From: Stachybotrys elegans
Taxonomy: Eukaryota; Ascomycota; Sordariomycetes; Hypocreales; Stachybotryaceae
Direction of reading: 5' to 3'
DNA: 64,000 bases
NCBI GenBank assembly: GCA_020746835.1
Contig: JAGPNK010000033.1
Coordinates: forward strand, 1 to 64,000
Shown: in pieces, positions 25,301 to 35,489 of the stretch
Position numbering within the stretch: position 1 is the stretch's first letter
Layout: each line of letters opens with the position of its first letter
Made by a program: the position numbers and the translations under genes
Notes under the pieces: model-generated
What the model was told of the DNA's origin: nothing
Seen by the model: the letters and a program-made list of their open reading frames with translations, nothing else
Database searches by the model: none

Positions 25301-26527
25301 GGCTTCAACCCTACAGCCCAGTGACAAACAGAGGCTCTGGCATGCGGTCATGGCGTACCAGCCGCTAGACTCGTCAGGGATCTGATGTTGGTTGGGATTT
25401 TGAATATATCTAGTGGATGGACGGGAACAATGTATTTAAGCCAAGTTGAGCTCCGAAGGACTTCTTCTATATTTCTTTCGTGGCTGCCTTGATGTTGGAA
25501 CAAGTTTTGACAAAAGCTGGAGCTACTATTACGCGAGCACGCCTAAGAATGATACCAAGATAGGAAGGATGTGTCTGATTGGCGGATTTCTGTGTTTACA
25601 TAGCTTGTGTAAACGTCTGAATGTCTGTCCCACGAAGTGACGCCTGAAAACACCGATGTTGCATCCCTTTGGGTGTATCAGCCTGCCTCTCTGGTCACCG
25701 AAAAGCATCCGAATTGAGGATTTAAATCCAGATGAGTTCCGGTGGCTGTCTAAGCTGGCTATGATGATGGGGCAGGTACGGGCAATGAGCCCTATCACAC
25801 TCTAAATCATAGAGGCCCAACTAATTCCCAGATCGTTGGGGCGGGGCATCACACACAGTAGAGAAAATGGAGGCTCTCATTTCTATCACAAACAAAGGCA
25901 TTGGTCGGGCTTCAGGCTTCAGGGCCGGACCGCAGCGACCACCCAGCGCACCGCCTCGCGGTTGGGCAGCATCTTATGTCAGATTGCTAGGATTTACACT
26001 GTGCACAAAAGTCGTGATTGCCGCTATTATGCAAGGGCGGGGTATGAGACTCGATCATGAAAGGACATCTTAAGCTCCTTCTGCCTAAAATTGCACATTT
26101 GAAGGCATGTGATTATGCAGTTTGTAGGTATTCGCCTCACTCTTTCTTATCGGTCCAATTAATGTTAGACTAAGTTACAGTGACGTGTGTGTGATGTTGT
26201 ATAAGAGTCATCCTGATCATGTTAAGGAGGAGACGGTGTATGCCTAACCTGGCTCACCGGCTGCATGTTGGGCCATGCGATTCGCAAGTAGATACTGTCG
26301 CCAGGATTTAGGAGGGGAAGAAGCCCTACATAGATGGAAGGAGATGTAAGACTGCGGGCGGAGTTCTTCGCATTGACTCATCCATTATATTAGAACACGA
26401 GGCTCGATGAATAGCGCAAAATGAACAAATATATCATATCCCCTATCCACCAAATGAACCCTACTCTATTGTATATTTTGGCTATAGCTTCAGAACTATC
26501 ATCGACATTCTCTACTCTGAGACATGT
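25301..26527. other. Intergenic region, no gene seen
   Basis: About 1.2 kb between the amidase and HET genes. The short frames at 25446, 25836 and 25867 show no domain or codon pattern worth calling. The last 150 bp before 26528 is AT-rich and probably holds the HET promoter. Confidence 0.6.
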
Positions 26528-28339
26528 ATGAAAATGGTCTCTCCTCAGCCTGATCCCGAAGCCACTATTACCCTCCTTACCTTGCACCCCTCTGTAGACG
26601 ATGATAGTCCTATTCACTGCGACACATGGTCTGTTGCTCTCAGCGCTGAGCCTCATTATGAGGCACTATCATACGTCTGGGGTGATCCGGCCAAGAGTGC
26701 CATATTACGCCTCAACGGCCAGCAAGTTCAAGTCAGCCAAAACCTTAGCGCCGCACTCCGACATTTAAGAACGGCCGACGCTGCTCTTATACTCTGGATC
26801 GACCAGCTTTGCATAGATCAGCAGAACGCCTTGGAGAAATCACGGCAGGTCAGACTCATGCGGCACATCTACTCCAAATGCAGCCTTTGCCATGTTTGGA
26901 TTGGCGAGATACCAGACGATGTAACTCTCGATAATGCAAGGTGGATCTTTGAAGCCTTTGAGTACATGGCAGACTACCATACCGCCGGCAATTCCGAATG
27001 CAAACCGCTCCCAAGTCTGCTAGCACAAGTTGACGACTATGAGGGGAAATGCAGAGCTTTATCCTCTCTTGCGGGGGGAGATAAGTCGCGCCAACAAGTC
27101 TCGTGGTGGTTCAGAATCTGGACGATCCAAGAAGCCATCCTGCCACCTGATCTGCGCTTCATGTGGGGGTCTCTGTCCATACCCTTGAGGATAATTTCTC
27201 CGGCTGTCTTGAGTCTCACCACTGGGCATAGCCATCCTGCGCTATATCCTTTTGTGCGCAACCCTCAAATTCGCGTTCGGTGGGACATACTCGTTGCAAA
27301 CTTTGCTTGGATTCATGACGTCAAGTTAAAGCCAGTCGGGGTGCTATCCCGTATGTTTCTATGGAGGCATCGGTATGCTACTGATCCCCGCGACAAGGCG
27401 TATGCTATCTTGGGACTGTGTCCAAAGGGTGCTCTGCCGAGGACAGAGCAATGCGACTATGAGCTCCCAGTATCGAGGGTCTTTGCCAACCTGACCATTG
27501 ATCTAATTCTACTTGAGAAGTATCTGCGGCCACTGGCTGCAGATCTCAAGTCGAAGAAATCAACATCTATGCCAGGTTGGACTTTCAATGTCAGTCATAA
27601 TTGTGATTACGAGACGGACTGGCATTACTTATATTCATACGACTACTATTCCGCCTGTGGCTCCAGAAAATTGGACTGTCAGGCTTTTGAGAAGCGAATG
27701 GCTCATGAGCCCGATGCTTTGCAAATCCCGGGGTCTCATGCGGACTTCATTGCTTGTGTCATTGGTGCACCCATGGTTCACAATAGACATGATGAACTTA
27801 CTAACAAGGACTACCAAGAGTGCTTGGAGAACTGGCGGAGAATAAGTGAAGAGTACTGTTGTAACAAACTTACCTTCTGGGAAGATTTTGGGCGCACGAT
27901 GCTCGGCGACCTCATCAGGAAACATAATCAGAGGGTAGAGAGACGGGTGACAACAGACGACGTGTCCAATCTGTACGACTTCATCACTAAGAATATCGGC
28001 ACAGATGTTTTTAAACAGACTATTCGGCGAAATATTGGGAACCAGGTTTTTTTCGTCACGGATAAGGGGATGCTAGGATTGGGTTATATGGACACGAAGG
28101 TAGGTGATGAGATTTGGATACTGGATGGGGGTAATATGCCATTCACCTTGAGACGGAGGTATCCGGCATTAATGGCCCAGACTGGAGTGACAAGTAAAAA
28201 GAAAGCCGAGGGAGATAGCAACTTGGATGAAGTGGATTTTGATTACGGTGGAAAGTGTTACATTCATGGACTCATGAGTGGAGAATTCATGGCTGCTAGG
28301 GAGGGAGAGATGGAAAGATTTATGGTCAGAATGCATTAA
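26528..28339 (+). CDS. Heterokaryon incompatibility (HET) domain protein
   Basis: Single-exon gene, 603 aa. HET domains are TIR-like modules used in fungal non-self recognition and programmed cell death. The characteristic blocks occur in order: HYEALSYVWGD (about residues 43-53), ALILWIDQLCIDQQ (about 92-105), CHVWIGE, and RIWTIQEAI near residue 198, with the RYATDPRDKAYAILGL block around 280-296. The C-terminal part has the GDEIWILDGG and YIHGLMSGEFM stretches common in long HET proteins. They follow the domain without any NACHT or WD repeats. No signal peptide or membrane segment is apparent. It belongs to a large family that varies between strains, in keeping with its place near the repeat compartment. 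Its recognition partner cannot be inferred. Confidence 0.92.
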   Translation: MKMVSPQPDPEATITLLTLHPSVDDDSPIHCDTWSVALSAEPHYEALSYVWGDPAKSAILRLNGQQVQVSQNLSAALRHLRTADAALILWIDQLCIDQQNALEKSRQVRLMRHIYSKCSLCHVWIGEIPDDVTLDNARWIFEAFEYMADYHTAGNSECKPLPSLLAQVDDYEGKCRALSSLAGGDKSRQQVSWWFRIWTIQEAILPPDLRFMWGSLSIPLRIISPAVLSLTTGHSHPALYPFVRNPQIRVRWDILVANFAWIHDVKLKPVGVLSRMFLWRHRYATDPRDKAYAILGLCPKGALPRTEQCDYELPVSRVFANLTIDLILLEKYLRPLAADLKSKKSTSMPGWTFNVSHNCDYETDWHYLYSYDYYSACGSRKLDCQAFEKRMAHEPDALQIPGSHADFIACVIGAPMVHNRHDELTNKDYQECLENWRRISEEYCCNKLTFWEDFGRTMLGDLIRKHNQRVERRVTTDDVSNLYDFITKNIGTDVFKQTIRRNIGNQVFFVTDKGMLGLGYMDTKVGDEIWILDGGNMPFTLRRRYPALMAQTGVTSKKKAEGDSNLDEVDFDYGGKCYIHGLMSGEFMAAREGEMERFMVRMH

Positions 28340-29023
28340 GGGAAACAAATTTGTAGACATTAGTTTGTTTTACACTCTCCTTTTACTAATAGCAATGTTT
28401 AGATATACAATCAATGACACGGGAGATACGTGCAGAGAGAGGGGAAAGCGCATTACCATGTACGAATAGTGTTGTCCACGGGACCAAGAGAAGAGCGAGG
28501 AACAGAGGGATATTCAGAATCACCCATTATTTACTCACCTATCTCCATTGAGATTGGTATACTTCTGCTGCCGAAGATATGGCCAAGATGGTTATAGAAC
28601 ATGGCAACAAGAAGCTACTGTTTTCTCTCATTGACGACTACAGGATAAATCTCAGCCCCAGTCATTTTAGACAAGCCAATAGCTAGGTACACAAGTAACC
28701 GGAGGCGTCTCCAGCATTAGGATAATCCAAGGAGAAAGGTCCAATTCATAGCTCATGTATCGCTTCGCTTGTGACTAGAGGAGATCCAAACCACATGTGT
28801 TGTGTGTCTACGACATGGGTGACTTGATTGCTCTCGTGGAACGTCATCTCTGGACACAAGCTACAACTTCATATCTTCATGAAGCAGTGCTGGAGCGCCC
28901 GGCTTCCATATACCCGATCTTGGTTCTCTAGACCCCCCAGTCCCTCGGAGTCCAGGCCTTACGACACCACCACACGACCCTAACAAGCGCGAGTCCCGTG
29001 ATTAGAATTAGGGGCAATCCCGT
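28340..29023. other. Intergenic region, no gene seen
   Basis: About 680 bp between the HET stop codon and the stop of the minus-strand histidine-phosphatase-like gene. The two genes converge here, so it should hold both 3' UTRs. I see no repeats or further reading frames with support. Confidence 0.6.
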
Positions 29024-30510
29024 TCAAGAGCTCACTGAAATAATGCTGGATCCTTTCCCCTGCCTCGGGGCAGCGCCACTTTCAACGGAATGGATTTTGG
29101 ACGCACGCCTGCGTCGAACGACAGCAAACACAATCGCGCCCAAAATGGCGACCACGGCAAGAGTGACACCGGCTCCAATGCCACCTGCAGCCGCGTTGGA
29201 GAGACCTCCGTGGGCACTCTGTCCATCCTGCCCCTGTGCTGACGCATGGTTGTCGTACGCGGCACAGAAATCGGCTGTCGAAGAGCACATGCGACACCAT
29301 GCCCCGACGTTGGTAATGGCACGCTCTTGCATCTCAGCCAAGAAGTCTGGCCACGACAGAGATTCGTCTTGCTGGCCAAACAGGGGGAAAACGGTGAGGC
29401 TTCCTGCAGTCCCGTTACGGAACAGCCATCGTACACTCAAGTCGGCAGGACTCTCGGGGAAGCTGCTGGTATCTTTGCTGAACAACTCAAACACCATGGT
29501 AGATGCGTACTCGGGAAGACCGTAAAAGTCATCAGAGACACTCGTAAGGCCCATCATGCCGAAGAACGCAAGAAAAGTGTCGTAGCTGCCAGCAAGTAGT
29601 GAGAACTTGAGCTTGCCCTGAGTAGAAACAGTCTGCTCGAGCTGGGCCAGCATACCACCAGCGAGTGTCTGGGCACCAATGGATCGGATGGGCTGAGAAG
29701 AATTGAAGTTCTCTCCGAATTCATGCGAATCCGCAAGTGTTCTCAGCTGGAACATATCCTCGTTAGATATCTCGAGGGCAGGAGATGATTGGTTATGGAT
29801 GCGTGCGACATTGATGAGGTCAAATATGTTGTAGGCCTCAGCGTACGTCATATCTTCTGGCTCCATGTCATACACACCATCCAGGTACTGGAGCATGCGA
29901 GCATAAAATTCTCGAGTAGTCTCCACACGCTCCTGGAACACTGCGCTCTCCTGGAAGAAGCCAGCAGACTCTGTGTATGCAGGGCAAGCATCGTCACCTT
30001 TGATCCATATTGTGTCGGGTGAGTCGGTGTCCATGCCATTGAGCAGGATGTATTGGTAGCCGTTGAGAGGGGCCTCGCTGTCCGTGCCGTTGTTGAGGGG
30101 CTGGATAGCTAGGTCTTGGTTGAGGTCCGACAGAGGAGGATACAGCCCTTGTAGGAAAGCAGTGGCGGTGTTGGAGAGAATGCCTTGGTTGGGTGAACTT
30201 GCATACACCTGAGAGGCGACATAGCGATCCTCCGAGATGCCGAGGATCCGGGTCTCGGAGCCACCATCGAGGTAGCGGGAGCGGTAGTCACTGCCAACCT
30301 GGAAGTTCTGAGAAGCTCCCAGAGGAGTCAATACTTGCGACCCATAGTGCTTGGTGGTTCCTATCGATATTGTTAGAACTGGACATTGACAGAGCAAGCG
30401 AAGCCAAACTCACGATCACCATGGCGGGTGAAGACGACGACTCCGTGAACCGTCTCGGCCAGCGCCGTGCCAATTGACAGTCCAAGAAAGGGGATAATGT
30501 ATGGGGTCAT
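29024..30510 (-). CDS. Membrane-anchored histidine acid phosphatase-like protein
   Basis: Histidine phosphatase superfamily (branch 2), 477 aa, in two exons (30510-30414 and 30360-29024). The N-terminus (MTPYIIPFLGLSIGTALAE) is a signal peptide. It is followed at once by VVVFTRHGDRTTKHY, whose RHGxR catalytic motif is completed across the intron. The C-terminal segment around residues 430-455 (GIGAGVTLAVVAILGAIVFAV) is one transmembrane helix ending in RRRR. The body of the protein should therefore face outside or the vacuolar lumen, with a short cytosolic tail. The position where the family usually has an HD proton donor reads GSYDTFLAFFG, that is Tyr-Asp. Phosphatase activity may be altered or absent. 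Several predicted Asn-x-Ser/Thr sites (NGT, NQS, NSS) fit a glycoprotein. Confidence 0.85.
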
Positions 30511-32210
30511 TATGATGATTTATATCGGCTTGGAATGTCCAACGGTGCAAAACGACAGGGCGAGAGAGCTTGGAGTCAAGTCGAGACAAAAGATATATAG
30601 CACTGAAAGCGGGGAGAGGACGAAAAGAGGGGTTGCGATCCATCATGAAGAGGTGCGAGGGGTTTTCGCCGAAGGATACCGATAAACTGACGGGTTAGAA
30701 TGCCTGCATCGCGGACCTGGCCAATAGCTGGGCGATGTGCCTGGTGGATGGATGTGCAATGAGTGGTAACCTTTTCATCATGGCGGGCCAAGGTGGGCTG
30801 TCCTTTTCCCTACGAGGTTACTCTTCCCATTTGGGTGGAACCAAGAAACTGCGGACTGCGCCGACAAGCCGAGTCTCATATTTCCGAACATCTCCGGGCT
30901 ATATCTTAACATTGGCCGTGGTGTAGGCACTGCCGGTTATACGGCATGGTGCAAGAGGGGTCGAGGGAATGGAGTGGAGTGAAAGGAGCGACACTGACTT
31001 GCATAAATCAGGGTCTGATTCAACATGTGTTGACATGAAAACAAGGGCCATTGGGTACAGCCGACGACCCGGCATCAGCATGTCGGTTTCTCGGGTGTCA
31101 TGTTAGCTCGAGTCTCACCCACTACGACTGGCTGTCTGGACTAGTCTCGTTCCGACGGAGACGTTGGAGAGCCTCAAAGCGGCGCCGACCATGACGATCT
31201 CCCGGACCTGGCCAAGCCAACGGCTGTTAAAAGATGGTGGAGCGGAGAAATTATCATGACAGCCAAATTCATGGCGAGCAAGCCCGGCAAAATAATTCTG
31301 CGATCTGGTTAGCATTGGCATGTCATTCTCTTACAACGCCAACACTCTGTGGATATTTGTCCGTCAGCTGTGCCTCCAACCATGTTCTGTTCGACGTATT
31401 AATGGAGGACTGAGAGAGCGATCGCATGGTCACGGAGCGTCTTGTGGGGTCCTGGTAACGTAGTTTCCCATTGCCTATCCTCAATATCCTCAGCCATACA
31501 GCCATGTCGTCTTCGGAAACTGTTTCTTGTTCCAAGCCAATCCATGTCGCAACGTTCTCCCAGTCGTAGACGCACCTAGCTCTTTGGCCTGCATCGAGGT
31601 ACGCGTGCTTAGACAAACACGGTTCTGGAGTCATCTATCTCCCTATTCTCCGTGGTGTTGGAAGTGACGTAATCACGGGATATGATGTGCTCATCTGCGA
31701 CGAAAATTGTGGCAATATAGACATCGAGTCAGGGGTTTGGAGGCGTGATTTGGTTCGGGTATTGGTGAACAAGGTCACCGCAGTGCTTCATCTGTGTATT
31801 CTACGTTGCCTCAGAAGCAACATCATGGCGAGCTTTATTCTTTCCCTTTGATTGAGACAGGTCTTTGTGGACTGAGCTCGAGGACGACGCCGTTTCTACA
31901 CAGTATAGTGATCAGCCACACAAATGGAGAAACGAGAGAGAAAACTAGCAGCGGGGAGGACTTGCCCTGTAGAAGCAGGCAAATGATACAACGTCACGGC
32001 TTTAATCATTGGAGTTTCAATATGCTCACGTTTCTCGAGGGCTCCATGGCAATGTCGATGGCTTTGACAAGGATATTAGGGTAGCAATGCCAAAACTCGA
32101 ATACACACTGGCTTTCTCGTCTGACCAGGCAGTTACGTCACCCAACACGCATATACAACGGTCAGCAGATACTACCTAGAGAGGAGAAAAGGAGCACAGA
32201 AGGAGAGTAG
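30511..32210. other. Intergenic region, no gene seen
   Basis: About 1.7 kb upstream of the histidine-phosphatase-like gene. The longest frame (31323-31634, minus, 103 codons) has no recognisable domain, and I do not see exon-like continuations around it. It is more likely non-coding or a strongly decayed relic. Confidence 0.55.
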
Positions 32211-32787
32211 GATGGCATTTCCCGATCATGCACCCCAATAGAATACAGACCAGCAACTTGTAGAAGGCCCTTTCTAATCATGTTGAATTCATAGATAACA
32301 CTTGGTAAAGAAACAAAATTGGATCAGTCAAGCATAGGGCTTGTGGCTATAGTGATGGTGACGTTAAGGTTTTCCTAGCTACTATAAATATTTAGCCACA
32401 ACCTTCACATGCTTCTTCTTTGCCCATGCAGTCTGAGGACTTCCACCGGCATCCCAATACGTACGGTATCCCGACCTCGGCGTATCGCTTTTACACCTTC
32501 GGCCGGCCTTGTCGGAGCACACGGAAAGCCTCTTCAGACCACACGCCGACGAATATCTACATACTCTTTTGCTGCCGCTGCCCCCTTCATCATTGTCTGG
32601 CTCCGACTATTGGGTGATGTTAGCAGGCTACAGTCTGACGATCCCTTCATTGTTTGACTATGTTCTTTGGTCATGTCTAACCAATTGTCATTTATTGATC
32701 TGGCATCGTCTTTATCATCACAAGGGACCTCCCTGAAGTCGCTGATCCGTATCCCATTGGGGCACACCAACGGGAAATACCACATTC
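32211..32787. mobile_element. 577-bp non-autonomous DNA element, family A (complete pair of ends)
   Basis: The left end (32211-32268: gatggcatttcccgatcatg, then caccccaatagaatacagac, cagcaacttgtagaagg) is an inverted copy of the right end (about 32725-32787: ctccctgaagtcgctgatcc, then cccattggggcacaccaacg, ggaaataccacattc). Terminal inverted repeats are about 55-60 bp. The interior has no transposase. The subterminal block from 32692 (ttattgatctggcatcgtct) is shared with solo right ends at 19127 and 44553. The family tip consensus is TGTGGGATTTCCCG. I could not settle the target duplication or superfamily. Confidence 0.75.
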
Positions 32788-33380
32788 AGTGACTTGATTT
32801 AGCTGCCGTAAGAAGGCTTTAGCAGCGACCCGGTTGAGGTTGCCGCGAGGAGGGCTGTTCCGGATGACTCGGTTGAGGCTGCTGCTGATAGAGCCATGTG
32901 AAGATTTTCAATGACTCGGCTTGGTCAGTCTTTGCCTTATACTGCAGAGGTGTGGTATGGCGCACAAGGTGGCTGCCGGTGACTCCGGGGATAGTAGGAT
33001 AGGAGAGGTATTATATACAGCTTTAAAAGCCTAGGTATACAGGCTGATATATATGGAGCATTCAATAAAAGTCAATATCTTGATTGATTGAGCACTGTCT
33101 AGGTACCTCTAGCCGCAAATGTCACATGGTGATAATTGTAATCAATCGTAACCTTCTCATCGCGCCATCCCATATCTACAGCTTTCTAAATATTTACACT
33201 CCCCCGTCTCTAATAAATTGGCGCTCGGCTCCGTTGCGCATTAAAAACAATAACAGACAATAGGAAGAAGTTGGCAAGACAGCCACTCCAGGAGGTTAGG
33301 ATGTGTATGGTGTTTATGGCCACACGAACCCAACTTGCCCACTCCTTGTCGTAATGCAGTGGTGGTCATTGGTGGATGGC
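32788..33380. other. Intergenic region, no gene seen
   Basis: About 590 bp between the family-A element and the 3' end of the ferric-reductase-like gene. No supported reading frame. It should contain the 3' UTR of that gene. Confidence 0.55.
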
Positions 33381-35489
33381 CTAAAAATCCCACAGTGTAC
33401 CGAATGCGTTGATTCCAGCTGTCAACTATGTTAGCAAGAGGGTTCGAGTGGGGAGCGCGCGGCGAATGGGTTTACCTTCGCGACATCCTTGCATCATCTC
33501 GTCGTTGCCCGCCATGTTGGAAGTGATGAAGATGACCTCGGCTCCAAAGTTTTCGTACGTGTCCCTGAGGAGCTGCATGCTATCGGGACGTCCGCCGCGC
33601 TTCTTGGTGTCCCAGAGAATCATCCTTTCTGGCTCAATGTTGTCGTGAATCAAGCGAGAGATGGTGGGCCCAAACGTCTTTTCCTGATCGGAACCGATCC
33701 AAATGAGGAACCTGGAGGCAGATCATATTAGGCTATTGTATGCGAGATATTGCTCCGGCAGGGGCGCAAAACATACCAGTTCTTGCTCTGGATGCACGTG
33801 GACAGTGCCGCTCCGATGCCCGTTCCAGTGCAGACTCGGATGCCTCGCTTGAACATGGCCGACGCATGCCCAACACCAGCTGCGTCTTGTTAGCGGGTGG
33901 AACAATTATCGAGGCTGGAAATAGGGGTTTGGCATCGTACCAAACTTAAGCTCTCTAGTCCAAACCATCTTTGGTGGGTTGGTGACCAGACCCTTGGTGA
34001 AATCACCCTGAACGCCACAGACCATGTAGTGGTATGGGGACTTTCGACCCTCGCTGATGATGCCAAAGGCGTGGTACTCCATAACGGAGGTTCGGCTAAT
34101 CCTGCCAAGCAGACCCTGCTGCATACCCCGGTTGAAGCGCAACACAGCAACTTTGGGAGAAGGCTGGGAGGCGGTCAATTAGTTTGGAAGCCAGCGATGC
34201 AGGAGGAGTAAAATTACTTACAATCTCGACTTCCACGGGAACTCGGCGGAGCGTGACCCAGGGGATCAGGACGCTGATACAATACGTGTCAGTTAAGCTT
34301 GCGTTAGAGACGGCAGCGTGGGCATGTACGCACAAGATGGTCATGAAGACGGCAAACCACAACTCCTGCGTGCTCATAAGAGTGTTGGCGTCAGCCCGCC
34401 ACACCCCCGTTCGAATGTCGTAGGAGTTGCCGAGTATGACAAAAGCCCAGGTTGCCTTGCCCAAATTAGCTATTATGGTGATCGACTGCAGCGCAAATTA
34501 CTTACGGCCAGACCCAGCCAGCCCACAAAGCGGTGGTGACGCTCAAAGGTGTTGTGGTAGTTGCTGCATGCAAAGTCAGCAAACGCACGTCAAGGGGTAA
34601 GCGTCCAATGACTGACTTGCGAACCCATGGAAAGGCGCTCAGCACCGAGATGATGACAAAACAGCTGGTGATGATGCCTGTTGCAATGACAGAGTCATGC
34701 TGCACTGCTCTGTGGCGGATAATGTCGACAATGTTGTATACAAGCCAGCTGGCAGTGGTCAGTAGAGAACTACCCACATGAGGGATGCCACGTACCAGCA
34801 ACCAGAAAGCGCGCATCCAGAGTGAATGCCACCGACGTGCTGAAGTGCAGAGGTGGCAGCGAGCTTGAGACGAAGAGGCGCCCACTGGAGATGCAGGATA
34901 TGTGGTCAGCAGATGTGTGCGAAGAACTGGGCACCGAGCTACTCACGCTTCGCAAGCCATATATGGCAACCGTGTACAAGAATCGCAGCAGCAGCTCGTT
35001 GCGCATCAAGATGGCAAAGAGAAGGTTGCCGAGGACCATGGCACCAAGGTGGTTCTGTGCATAGGGAAACCGGCCGATGCCAGCCATGATGATGCCGGTA
35101 AGGTTGAGAGAAGTAGCAACGGTGAAGAACTGGCGATAGGGGTTGTACCATAGCCTGAAGCGCACCCATCGGCTAGCCTTCTTCTTTGCAGGCTTCTCGG
35201 ACTTGCTTCCGGAAGCCCCCGGAGACGGAGGCCTGTTAGCCGGGGCTCCCGATAGCTGCAGAACCGGCGTGGTGACGGAAGGGGTGATGCCCTCGTGGAT
35301 AGGAGATACAGGAGAGGGGAGGGCCTCAGCGTTGGAAAGGAGCTTGTTCTCAATGTGAGCGACATGAGCCTTCGGGGGAGAGGCGAGGATCTTGTCGGAA
35401 GCGTCGAAGAGGCCCTTCTCAGCATCGTCAAAGTCCTCACTGCGTGTACCCGGCGTTGTGCCGTCGCTGGGAGTGTATGTGAAAGACAT
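33381..35489 (-). CDS. Ferric-reductase-like multi-pass membrane protein with C-terminal nucleotide-binding domain
   Basis: Inferred 531 aa in ten exons: 35489-34947, 34884-34796, 34748-34617, 34563-34506, 34455-34334, 34273-34222, 34163-33941, 33879-33777, 33711-33476, 33418-33381. All have GT-AG junctions and one continuous frame. The first 130 residues are a Ser/Pro-rich, probably disordered cytosolic region ending in a KKK basic patch. About five or six hydrophobic segments follow, with His residues in QHVGGIHSG and FERHHRFVGW that could bind heme. A soluble C-terminal part carries YHAFGII and the glycine-rich VCTGTGIGAALS, like the FAD/NADPH module of ferric reductases. The best comparison I know is the reductase-like half of fungal TmpL/NRPS-like proteins, which are linked to redox balance. 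Electron acceptor unknown. Confidence 0.78.

Noticed and set aside
31323..31634. 103-codon minus-strand frame as a possible gene
   Set aside because: No recognisable motif, and no exon-like continuation with matching splice sites on either side.
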